A stretch of 64,000 bases of DNA, from the NCBI GenBank assembly GCA_020051175.1, contig JAGVJJ010000044.1, positions 62,001 to 126,000 on the forward strand. The letters are read 5' to 3'. The notes under the pieces were generated by a model. That model was not told where the DNA came from, did not search any database, and saw only the letters and a program-made list of their open reading frames with translations. The position numbers and the translations under genes are program-made. This stretch comes from Bacteroidia bacterium (lineage in GTDB: Bacteria; Bacteroidota; Bacteroidia; 2-12-FULL-35-15). How positions within the stretch are numbered: position 1 is the first letter of the stretch; each line of letters begins with the position of its first letter. Shown piece after piece: positions 56,881 through 64,000 of this stretch.

Positions 56881-56941
56881 AGTTCAGCAGAATATTTAGC
56901 CCGGTTTTTAGATTTAAGAGCTTGTTTTTATCAGTTTGTAC

Positions 56942-56957
56942 CAAAAATACAAATATA
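56942..56957 (-). promoter_or_regulatory. Tandem -7 elements for the TMTC-like gene
   Basis: On the minus strand TATATTTG directly followed by TATTTTTG, two adjacent exact matches to TAnnTTTG, 62-77 bases before the ATG. No -33 element is clear. Confidence 0.4.
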
Positions 56958-57105
56958 CGGGAATTGTATGTATTGTTCTACAGCGTAAATGCTTTCCGGA
57001 AAATCGTTATATTGTGTTTAAAAACAGGTCGATTTTTACCAATTGTATTTTGTTTAATGTGTTTTAAAATCAAATGAATGAATGCGGTTTTACTATCAAA
57101 TAACT

Positions 57106-57137
57106 TTTGCTCAATTGATTATTTTTGTATAATTTCG
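57106..57137 (+). promoter_or_regulatory. Promoter of the TPR membrane protein gene
   Basis: TTTG at 57106-57109, 20-base spacer, TAATTTCG at 57130-57137 (one change from TAnnTTTG). The ATG lies 71 bases downstream. Confidence 0.55.
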
Positions 57138-57208
57138 CGTTGCAAAATTTTTTAGCGGAATAAAAATACCATTGGTGCAAAAAAAATAAACATTTATCTT
57201 AATAGGTC

Positions 57209-58144
57209 ATGATTAATCAAGAAGAAAAAAATGATGGAACTACAGTAGATTCAAATCAGAATGCTGTTGATTCTCAGGCTAATAATGAAAAAGGGCCGTT
57301 TGATGGAGAAGAGCGTTTGGATATTGATATCGGACAGGAGGAGAAAAATGATCAAGCTCCTTCGGATGGTAAATCCGGCTTCAATGTTAAAACTTTAATT
57401 ATTGTTGCTTTATTGCTATTGCCTGTTATTTATATTGTGTATAAAACAATGGGAAATAAACCTGCTGAAGAGCAAGCAGCTGCCCAGCAACAGCAGGTAG
57501 ACATTGCTTCTTTTGAAAATGCAGCAAGAACAAACCCTTCTTATGAAAACCTGTTGAACCTTTCAAACGTTTATATTAATAATAATATGGCTGGCAAAGC
57601 AATTGAGCCTTTAGAGAGAGCAATTGCTTTAAAACCAAATGATGGAATTGCGGCCTATAACAACCTTGGTTTTGCTTATACCATCATTCAGCAATATAAA
57701 AAAGGTATTGAGTATTGCCAGAAAGCAGTTGATATTGACAGCACATTCCAACTGGCTAAAAACAATCTGAACTGGGCGAAATCTGAGCAGGAGAAGATAT
57801 TGAATGCGATAAAAGAAATGGATAAAGTGCCTAGTGAGCAGAAAGATGCAGGCCATTATCTGTTGCAGGGACTAAACTATTTGAAGCTTCAGGAGTATGA
57901 CAAAGCAATTGAAGTATGGAAAACAATTCTTGTTAAAGAGCCTAAAAATGTAGGTGCGTTGAACAATATTGGTGTAGCTTATATGTCAATGCTGAAATAC
58001 AAAGATGCTGTGGATACATTCACGAAAGCAACAGAAGCAGATCCTAATGATCAGCTTTCTAAAAATAACCTGAACTGGGCTTTGGATGAGCAAAAGAAAG
58101 CTTCTGCTCCGGGAGTTGCAGGTGCTGCTGAAGCGAAAAAATAA
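57209..58144 (+). CDS. Membrane-anchored TPR protein
   Basis: 311 residues: an acidic Gln/Asp/Glu-rich N-terminal region (1-58), one membrane helix (about 62-79), a Gln/Ala spacer, then four or five TPR units (YNNLGFAYTIIQQYKKGIEYC, ALNNIGVAYMSMLKYKDAV). The TPR tail words NNLNWAKSEQEK and NNLNWALDEQKK closely match the end of the divergent TMTC-like protein (GNLNWAKDEKAK). With the N-terminus inside, the TPR domain would be periplasmic. It is a single gene closed by a strong terminator. A partner role for the TMTC-like enzyme is an inference. Confidence 0.85.
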   Translation: MINQEEKNDGTTVDSNQNAVDSQANNEKGPFDGEERLDIDIGQEEKNDQAPSDGKSGFNVKTLIIVALLLLPVIYIVYKTMGNKPAEEQAAAQQQQVDIASFENAARTNPSYENLLNLSNVYINNNMAGKAIEPLERAIALKPNDGIAAYNNLGFAYTIIQQYKKGIEYCQKAVDIDSTFQLAKNNLNWAKSEQEKILNAIKEMDKVPSEQKDAGHYLLQGLNYLKLQEYDKAIEVWKTILVKEPKNVGALNNIGVAYMSMLKYKDAVDTFTKATEADPNDQLSKNNLNWALDEQKKASAPGVAGAAEAKK

Positions 58145-58185
58145 GCGCTTGAGAAATTAATCTTGATAGTAGCCTGAGCTACCAC

Positions 58186-58230
58186 AGAAATGGACATTTA
58201 ACTCAATTTAAATGTCCATTTCTTATTTTA
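58186..58230 (+). terminator. Rho-independent terminator after the TPR membrane protein gene
   Basis: AGAAATGGACATTTA (58186-58200), 8-base loop, TAAATGTCCATTTCT (58209-58223), then TATTTTAT. The 15-base stem is perfect. It separates the TPR gene from the GT-C gene whose ATG is at 58245. Confidence 0.85.
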
Positions 58231-58244
58231 TCTGAATTATAACG

Positions 58245-59750
58245 ATGACAATAAACAGCGAAATATTTTTTAAACGTGCAGCTGCTGTTTTTTTTGTTAG
58301 CCTGTTTATTACAGGTGCCTTTATATTTTCTGACTATGGTATTTACTGGGATGAAGAAGTACAACGAACCCAGGTTGGGGCCATCAATTACAATTACATA
58401 GTTACGGGTGATAATACAGCGCTTTTGGCCAATTTTCATAAGTATTATGGTCCAGCTTTTGAAGTGTTGCTTTCAGCAGCTGAGGATGTGTTTGATGTAA
58501 CCGAACCGCGTTCTGTATACCTTTTGAGGCATGCCATCTGTTTTTTTTCTTTTTTTATAGCCGCCATATGTTTTTACCTGACTTGTTTTAAGTTGTTTAA
58601 AAAATACAGTATTGCACTGTTGGGAGCGGTAATGCTGGTGCTGTCACCCCGTATTTTTGCCGATAGTTTTTACGACTCAAAGGATTTGTCAATGCTTTGC
58701 TTCTGTACCATTGCTGCATACACGATGTTTGTTTTTATTGAAAAACAAACTATTGTAACAGCTCTTGTGCATGGCTTGCTTTGTGGCTTTGTAATGGATA
58801 TACGTATTATGGGCGTACTTATTCCCATTGCAACCGTTTATCTGTTTGTGATGCAGAAAAAAAAGAAAATGCTTCCTTTTGCGGTGTTTTTGGGCTATAC
58901 ACTATTTTCAATAGTCGTTTTCTGGCCTATTTTGTGGATGGACCCAATTAATAATTTTATAGAAGCTTTCAAACAGATGAGTAATTACCCGGTGATGGGT
59001 TCTACTAATTTGTATATGGGTGAAAATGTGCCTGCAGCTGATTTGCCATGGCATTACCTGCCCGTATGGATTGGAATTACTACCCCTGTTTTATATAGTG
59101 TGTTTTTTATAAAAGGATTGTTTTTTGCTGCAAAAAATATAATTGCGGATTTCAGGAATACGGCACATTTACATGCTATTTTGTTTATTCTGTTTGCTCC
59201 TGTACTTGCCGTAATTATATTGAATTCTACCTTGTACGATGGCTGGAGGCATGTGTTCTTTATTTACCCGTTTTTTATACTTATTGCAGTTTACGGCTTT
59301 AAACAAGTGATAGAAATTTTCAATCGTGAAAGGGTTATCAAAACAATTGTTTATTCAACTGTTGCGTATGTTGCGTGGATATTGATTGTTATGATAAAAG
59401 ACCATCCTTACCAGAATGTATACTTTAATATGCTAGCGGGTAAGAATTTGCAAAAGCGTTATGAAATGGACTATTGGGGCTTGTCGTATAAACAGGGCCT
59501 TGAGTACATTGCTGAAAATGATAAGTCGGAACAAATATATGTGGCCGTACAGAATTTGCCGGGAATATTAAATTTCAATATGCTTTCTTATGAAGACAAA
59601 AAGCGTTTGATTTGGACCAACAACCTGGGGGCGGCCAATTATTTTTTAACCAATTTCAGAAATCATCCGGATGATTTTGATTTTGGGACTTCCGTACATC
59701 AAATTAAGGTTGGTGGAGAAAAAATAATGGAAGTAATAAAACTGCGGTAA
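58245..59750 (+). CDS. GT-C / GT39-like membrane glycosyltransferase
   Basis: 501 residues with about eleven membrane helices. The first outer loop has SDYGIYWDEEVQRTQVGA, an acidic pair where GT39/GT-C enzymes keep their catalytic acidic residues. LSPRIFADSFYDSKDLSM in a later loop is also typical. The C-terminal 90 residues are soluble. It likely transfers a polyprenyl-linked sugar outside the inner membrane. Substrate not readable. It lies 10 bases before another membrane gene of the same type, with which it is probably co-transcribed. Confidence 0.78.
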   Translation: MTINSEIFFKRAAAVFFVSLFITGAFIFSDYGIYWDEEVQRTQVGAINYNYIVTGDNTALLANFHKYYGPAFEVLLSAAEDVFDVTEPRSVYLLRHAICFFSFFIAAICFYLTCFKLFKKYSIALLGAVMLVLSPRIFADSFYDSKDLSMLCFCTIAAYTMFVFIEKQTIVTALVHGLLCGFVMDIRIMGVLIPIATVYLFVMQKKKKMLPFAVFLGYTLFSIVVFWPILWMDPINNFIEAFKQMSNYPVMGSTNLYMGENVPAADLPWHYLPVWIGITTPVLYSVFFIKGLFFAAKNIIADFRNTAHLHAILFILFAPVLAVIILNSTLYDGWRHVFFIYPFFILIAVYGFKQVIEIFNRERVIKTIVYSTVAYVAWILIVMIKDHPYQNVYFNMLAGKNLQKRYEMDYWGLSYKQGLEYIAENDKSEQIYVAVQNLPGILNFNMLSYEDKKRLIWTNNLGAANYFLTNFRNHPDDFDFGTSVHQIKVGGEKIMEVIKLR

Positions 59751-59760
59751 GCGAGCAGAA

Positions 59761-61002
59761 ATGAAGCACTTTAAAACATATAGGGATTTCTATATTCTGA
59801 ATTATTTGCTGATCATCACCTATTATCTTTTTTTTAATCATCTGGGTATTGATATTGAAAGTGGAATAATGTTCACTACGTATGATTCTACAACATACGT
59901 TCATACCAGCAATGAGTTTTACAAGCTCTCAGAAACGGGCTTTTCAAACTTTCGTCCATTCCTGTATCCCTTCATTCTTTTAATTGTTTTAAAAGGATTT
60001 GGTGTAACTGCTTTATGGCTCATGCAGGTCTGCTTTTGGTTTGTTTCTATCAACCTGGTTTTTCATTCTGTCAAAATCGTTACTCAAAACAAGATATTGA
60101 GCTATACAGGAAGTCTGATAATGGCGCTTAATTTCTCATATATTGGCTTAACCATGCAGTGTTTAACAGAAGTAACCGCTTTATTGCTGATATCAATGCT
60201 TATATATTTTGTCTCATGTAATAGCAGGCAGTTTGCTTCATTAAAATTTTTCCAGGGTTCGCTGTTTATACTTGTTTTATTGTCGGTTCTTAAACCGGTT
60301 TTCTTTTTGCCCGTTCTGTTTATGGTAATTATTGTATTGCCATTTTTTTATCTGAAAGAATATATCAAAGCCCCCCGCAAAATTGCTGTGTTGCTTGTCA
60401 TTCTCAGTCCTCTGTTTTACCAGATAATGATCATGAAAGTCAAGTACGACACATTTTCGGTTTCTCAAATTAGCTCCGAAACTTTTCGGAATTATTTGCT
60501 GGCGCAGGGTGTAAAGGAAATTGATAATACTACCTGGGAAGACGCCCGCCAGAAAGCAACCGGGTTTACATCTGATGAAGTGTCTTCTTACCTTCTTGAT
60601 AACAAAGGTATATATACTAAGCTGTACTTGCAGAATTTAAAAGATAATCTCACCGCTTTCCCAAGTTTTTTAATTGGGCCAAGAGGCTTTATCTATACAG
60701 GATTGGGCAGGTATATGACGATTACCAATACGGTATATTTTTGCCTGCATCTCATTTTTATTCTTCCGCTTCTGTATATATTGTACCGGATACTTCGGAA
60801 GAAACAATGGGACTATTATTTTGTTTCACTTGTATTTCCTGGTGTTTTGACCTGTTATATTTTTCTGACGAGCCCGGTATCCTTTGGAGAAGGTGACAGA
60901 TTAGTCATTACTGCTATGCCGGCCTGGATTTTTCTTTATACGCTTGTCGTAAATTATTTTCTTAAAAAGAGTAAAGGAAAGAGTGTTGGCATAGCTGATT
61001 AA
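59761..61002 (+). CDS. Polytopic membrane protein, probably GT-C-like
   Basis: 413 residues and about ten membrane helices. The first loop carries MFTTYDSTTYVHTSNEF, where an acidic residue near the first helix and an FRPFLYPFILL segment resemble GT39/PMT-type proteins. The second acidic residue of the classical motif is not obvious, so activity is uncertain. It is the second gene of a two-gene unit, and its last 4 bases overlap the convergent GT2 gene. Confidence 0.65.
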   Translation: MKHFKTYRDFYILNYLLIITYYLFFNHLGIDIESGIMFTTYDSTTYVHTSNEFYKLSETGFSNFRPFLYPFILLIVLKGFGVTALWLMQVCFWFVSINLVFHSVKIVTQNKILSYTGSLIMALNFSYIGLTMQCLTEVTALLLISMLIYFVSCNSRQFASLKFFQGSLFILVLLSVLKPVFFLPVLFMVIIVLPFFYLKEYIKAPRKIAVLLVILSPLFYQIMIMKVKYDTFSVSQISSETFRNYLLAQGVKEIDNTTWEDARQKATGFTSDEVSSYLLDNKGIYTKLYLQNLKDNLTAFPSFLIGPRGFIYTGLGRYMTITNTVYFCLHLIFILPLLYILYRILRKKQWDYYFVSLVFPGVLTCYIFLTSPVSFGEGDRLVITAMPAWIFLYTLVVNYFLKKSKGKSVGIAD

Positions 61003-61712
61003 GACGCTTTGCGTTTAAACGCCCTTACTGAAAGATAAACTTTTATCAACTCATTTATTACTTTTTTTACAATATTCCAGGAAGCACCTTTGCTCACGCC
61101 ATGATTGCGCGACAGATAGCGCGATTCCACTTCTATGAATTTGTTTCCTGAAGCAACAAGTTTTGCACAAATTTCTGTCTCAATAAGGGAACTATGTAGT
61201 TGAAGGTCCAGCTTTTTCAAAACATCCGTTTTGTATATTTTTACCCAGTTTATGTCTTTGAACTCAATGCTTAATAGCAACTTATTAAACTGCTTGTTAA
61301 ATAAGGAGAGCATGTTTCTGAGCAAAGAATAACTTTGGTTTTCTTTCCTGTAAAAGCAGATAAAGGAGTTTGATTCTACTGTGGGAAAAGGCAACAGCTC
61401 TTTTATATTAAATTGCCCGTCTGCAGGTACTGCGCAAACATTTTCATTTGAAGCATTGCTGTACCCGTTTTTTAGAGCCATCCCAATACCAAGGTTGACG
61501 GGGTGTTTGATGAATTTAACATTCTCTCCTGGAAAATTCAATAGCTCCGATTCAATTTCGAGTATCGAACCATCGGTACTGCCATCATCTACTATCACAA
61601 GCTCTCTTCTATCACCTGCCAAGGTTTTCAACACAGAAATACTATCACGAATAACATTCGCCACATTACCTTTCTCATTGAAACAAAAAATGACAATAGA
61701 CCAGCTTTGCAT
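60999..61712 (-). CDS. Glycosyltransferase family 2
   Basis: 237 residues with WSIVIFCFNEKGNV, ELVIVDDGSTDGS and HPVNLGIGMALKNGY. The D-x-D region is VPADGQFN, which lacks the first aspartate of the usual QMDADGQ-type motif, seen in some polyprenyl-phosphate glycosyltransferases. The C-terminal end is basic (AFKRKAS), without membrane helices. It could load a polyprenyl phosphate for the neighbouring GT-C-like proteins. It runs convergent to them. Confidence 0.85.
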   Translation of the reverse strand: MQSWSIVIFCFNEKGNVANVIRDSISVLKTLAGDRRELVIVDDGSTDGSILEIESELLNFPGENVKFIKHPVNLGIGMALKNGYSNASNENVCAVPADGQFNIKELLPFPTVESNSFICFYRKENQSYSLLRNMLSLFNKQFNKLLLSIEFKDINWVKIYKTDVLKKLDLQLHSSLIETEICAKLVASGNKFIEVESRYLSRNHGVSKGASWNIVKKVINELIKVYLSVRAFKRKAS

Positions 61713-61872
61713 GGAAATTTGTTAGTATTGGACAAAGATACTGTTTCGTGTGCTGATGCTTTCAACTAAATAAGGTTATTTGTTATTTCCTGTTGTTTTT
61801 TAGCGGTATTTCAGCTAAAAAGGGCATTAAAAGGAATAAGCCTTTAGCCTCGTGCCAGTTCGGTTATTTTGC

Positions 61873-61880
61873 TATTTTTG
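61873..61880 (+). promoter_or_regulatory. Candidate -7 element for the oxidoreductase/acetyltransferase genes
   Basis: TATTTTTG, an exact TAnnTTTG match, 27 bases before the ATG at 61908. A TTTA at 61843-61846 is a poor -33 candidate. Confidence 0.4.
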
Positions 61881-61907
61881 TGATATATAATTGTTATTGC
61901 TGACGAT

Positions 61908-62909
61908 ATGAAAATAGGTATAATTGGTTATGGCTATTGGGGTACCAACCTGGTTAGGAATTTTTCTGTTCAGGACGGCTGCCAGCTGGCTGTAGTTGCT
62001 GATTCGAGAACAGAAAGACTGGATATTATTAAAAAAAATTATCCTTCGGTTAGAACCACCACCAATGCCGATGATGTATTCAACGATACTACCATTGATG
62101 CCGTGGTGATTGCAACGCCTGTTTTTACTCATTTTGAACTTGCGAAAAAAGCACTGGAACATGACAAACATGTGCTGGTTGAAAAGCCGATAACTTCATC
62201 AAGTGCCGAAGCCCAAACCCTAATTGACCTTTCTGTAAAAAAGAATAAAGTGCTGATGGTTGATCATACTTTTCTGTACACAGGTGCGGTACAAAAAATG
62301 AAACAACTGGTAGACAGCGGTGATATCGGTAAGGTAAATTATTTTGATTCTACACGCATCAATCTTGGGTTGTTCCAGCAGGATGTGAATGTTCTGTGGG
62401 ATTTGGCTCCTCATGATATTTCCATTTTAACTTATCTAATCAATGAAAAACCCGTAAGTATCAATGCTACCGGAATTTCTCATACCAAAAACGAAATAGA
62501 GAACATCGCGTACATGACTGTAAATTTTCAGTCGGATTTAGTGGCGCATTTTAATTGTTCCTGGTCTTCGCCTGTGAAAATTCGTATGACTCTTGTAGGG
62601 GGAGATAAAAAAATGATTGTATTCAATGACATGGAACCTACGGAAAAAGTGAAGGTGTATGATACCGGCTATTCTGTGAAAACAATGGAGGAAAAACAAC
62701 GGTTGTTAATAGACTACCGTGCGGGTGATATATTTATTCCGAAGCTGCAAACCAGCGAAGCCTTGTCTTTAATGGCAAAGGATTTTATAAGTGCAATTAC
62801 AAAAGGTACAAAGCCTGTTTCCGACTGTTATTTGGGTTTGGAGGTAGTGAAAATACTTGAAGGCGCTCAAAAGTCAATCAAACAAAAGGGAAAAGAAATT
62901 TTATTGTAA
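61908..62909 (+). CDS. Gfo/Idh/MocA family oxidoreductase (WbpB-like)
   Basis: 333 residues. NAD-binding GYGYWGTNLVRNF at the N-terminus, the family lysine in VLVEKPITSS, and a C-terminal substrate domain with HDISILTYLI. In the UDP-GlcNAc(3NAc)A pathway WbpB/WlbA oxidises carbon 3 of UDP-GlcNAc-uronate. The two acetyltransferases directly downstream (10 and 6 bases apart) support that role, but the family is broad and the substrate is inferred. It is the first gene of an operon that runs off the right edge. Confidence 0.88.
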   Translation: MKIGIIGYGYWGTNLVRNFSVQDGCQLAVVADSRTERLDIIKKNYPSVRTTTNADDVFNDTTIDAVVIATPVFTHFELAKKALEHDKHVLVEKPITSSSAEAQTLIDLSVKKNKVLMVDHTFLYTGAVQKMKQLVDSGDIGKVNYFDSTRINLGLFQQDVNVLWDLAPHDISILTYLINEKPVSINATGISHTKNEIENIAYMTVNFQSDLVAHFNCSWSSPVKIRMTLVGGDKKMIVFNDMEPTEKVKVYDTGYSVKTMEEKQRLLIDYRAGDIFIPKLQTSEALSLMAKDFISAITKGTKPVSDCYLGLEVVKILEGAQKSIKQKGKEILL

Positions 62910-62919
62910 ATAAAATAGT

Positions 62920-63408
62920 ATGGAAGCATTAACGATAAACAATGAAAAGCAGTCTTTAAACAACGTAAAGCTGGGTAAAGATGTGCGTGTTTTCAATTTT
63001 GTAAATGCCTACGGTTGTTCTATTGACGATAATTCCAAAGTAGGCGCTTTTGTTGAAATTCAGAAAGGTGCATCTATAGGAAAAAATTGTAAAATATCCA
63101 GCCATACATTCATTTGTGAAGGAGTGCATATTGAAGATAATTGCTTTATTGGCCACGGTGTAATGTTTACCAACGATTTGTTTCCAAGAGCCACTAATCC
63201 TGATGGTTCTCAGCAAACAGATGCTGATTGGAAAATGATAGAAACCTATGTAAAAAAAGGGGCTTCTATCGGTAGCAATGCAACTATACTTTGTGGTATT
63301 ACTATTGGTGAGAATGCGCTGATTGGTGCGGGGGCGGTGGTTACCAAGGATGTGCCTGCAAATGTTGTTGTTGCCGGAAACCCGGCTAGGATAATAAAAA
63401 AATTATAG
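62920..63408 (+). CDS. Left-handed beta-helix N-acetyltransferase (WbpD-like)
   Basis: 162 residues of hexapeptide repeats ([36 protein letters not shown]). The [23 protein letters not shown] segment matches WbpD/WlbB, which acetylate the 3-amino group of UDP-GlcNAc(3NH2)A. No N-terminal coiled part. Its tandem neighbour has the same fold and similar motifs (FTNDlfPR), so one may act on another amino-sugar. Which one is the true WbpD cannot be told by eye. Confidence 0.85.
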   Translation: MEALTINNEKQSLNNVKLGKDVRVFNFVNAYGCSIDDNSKVGAFVEIQKGASIGKNCKISSHTFICEGVHIEDNCFIGHGVMFTNDLFPRATNPDGSQQTDADWKMIETYVKKGASIGSNATILCGITIGENALIGAGAVVTKDVPANVVVAGNPARIIKKL

Positions 63409-63414
63409 TATTTT

Positions 63415-63990
63415 ATGGCAAAAAAAAATGTATTTGTTCACCCTACAGCAATTGTAGATACAAAGAATATAGGAAGTGGAACGCGTATCTGGGCATTTGT
63501 GCATGTTCTGAAGAATGTGACGATTGGTGAGAACTGCAATATCTGCGACCACTGCTTTATTGAGGGGGGGGTTACTGTAGGAAATAATACAACTATTAAA
63601 TCCGGAATTTATATCTGGGAAGGTGTTAGAATTGAGGATAACGTATTCTTAGGACCCAATGTTGTTTTTACCAACGATGTGTGGCCAAGGAGCAAAAACT
63701 ATAAACCTGCCGAAAAGATCATCATAAAAAATGGAGCTTCCATAGGCGCTAACTCTACTATTTTAGGTGGTGTAACCATTGGAGAATACTCTATGTCCGG
63801 TATTGGTTCTGTTATAACCAAAAATGTAAAGCCATATTCTCTTGTTTACGGCAACCCTGCCCGGCATGCCGGTTGGATTGATGAAAAGGGCAATAAACTT
63901 AAAAAAATGAGAGCAAATACTTGGAAATCTGAATCTGGTGAACTTTTTAAAGAAACGAAAGCCGGACTTACCAAAATGGCCCCTAAATAA
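63415..63990 (+). CDS. Left-handed beta-helix N-acetyltransferase, second copy (WbpD-like)
   Basis: 191 residues: HPTAIVDTKNIGSGTRIWAF start, hexapeptide repeats with GVRIEDNVFLGPNVVFTNDVWPRSK, then GEYSMSGIGSVITKNVKPY and a C-terminal extension (ANTWKSESGELF) that the first copy lacks. The extension and GTRIWAFVHV are typical of WlbB/WbpD. The gene is complete, with a stop 10 bases before the window ends. The next gene is outside. A WbpE-type aminotransferase would be expected in the same cluster. Confidence 0.88.
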   Translation: MAKKNVFVHPTAIVDTKNIGSGTRIWAFVHVLKNVTIGENCNICDHCFIEGGVTVGNNTTIKSGIYIWEGVRIEDNVFLGPNVVFTNDVWPRSKNYKPAEKIIIKNGASIGANSTILGGVTIGEYSMSGIGSVITKNVKPYSLVYGNPARHAGWIDEKGNKLKKMRANTWKSESGELFKETKAGLTKMAPK

Positions 63991-64000
63991 GCCTGGTTAT

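Larger units (their letters stand above)
56881..57208. other. Divergent promoter region between two TPR genes
   Basis: 328 bases, AT-rich, no supportable ORF. It holds tandem -7 elements for the minus-strand gene and a full -33/-7 pair for the plus-strand gene, both annotated separately. Nothing else seen. Confidence 0.6.

Overview
The window reads as a chromosomal segment of a Bacteroidota bacterium. The evidence is a full-length SprA (type IX secretion translocon), a malic enzyme fused to a phosphotransacetylase-like domain, a TonB-dependent receptor with a carboxypeptidase-like N-terminal domain, GxxExxY and HYC_CC_PP family sequences, weak or absent Shine-Dalgarno sites, and many upstream regions with the TAnnTTTG -7 element of Bacteroidota promoters. 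I cannot fix the order or genus. Base composition looks even. I see no rRNA, tRNA, prophage, CRISPR array or transposase.

Layout. 0.1-3.8 kb: nucleotide-sugar genes (DegT-family aminotransferase, a tiny translationally coupled ORF, UDP-glucose dehydrogenase, UDP-glucuronate decarboxylase). 3.9-7.3 kb: a deoC operon with a complete and a half-length aldehyde dehydrogenase that together look like a split ALDH16. 7.4-10.5 kb: a VPS62/NPP1-like secreted protein, an ElaA-like acetyltransferase, VanZ-like, gcvH and an orphan secreted protein. 10.5-21 kb: sprA, ruvA, maeB. 21-25.5 kb: a collagen-like tail-fibre-type surface protein, a class III sirtuin without a complete zinc site, and a gamma carbonic anhydrase homologue. 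25.6-28.8 kb: a probable metal locus (HMA protein, TonB receptor, HYC_CC_PP protein). 28.9-35 kb: a lipoprotein, nadD, a TM2 protein, superoxide dismutase, a small lipoprotein, an S41 protease and dCMP deaminase.

35.1-39.9 kb is the most unusual operon: a urea-transporter-like membrane domain fused to an M23 peptidase, followed by two paralogous TPR proteins that flank a TPR/beta-barrel outer-membrane protein. 40.2-46.1 kb carries a VOC protein, a very large PLP decarboxylase, an ATP-grasp ligase and a fatty-acid/sterol hydroxylase, interrupted by a decayed GxxExxY gene inside terminal inverted repeats. 46.2-53.7 kb: LytTR regulator, membrane acyltransferase, recQ, kdsD, GT2, DUF2304, acyltransferase 3. 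53.8-64 kb: an orphan secreted protein, a TMTC-like TPR glycosyltransferase opposite a TPR membrane protein, two GT-C-like membrane proteins, a GT2, and an oxidoreductase with two hexapeptide acetyltransferases (WbpB/WbpD-like).

The genes mostly serve envelope and glycan construction plus housekeeping. A second theme is short dispersed inverted-repeat elements. Several fill the gap between co-directional genes exactly, from stop codon to start codon, and another family sits at convergent gene ends.
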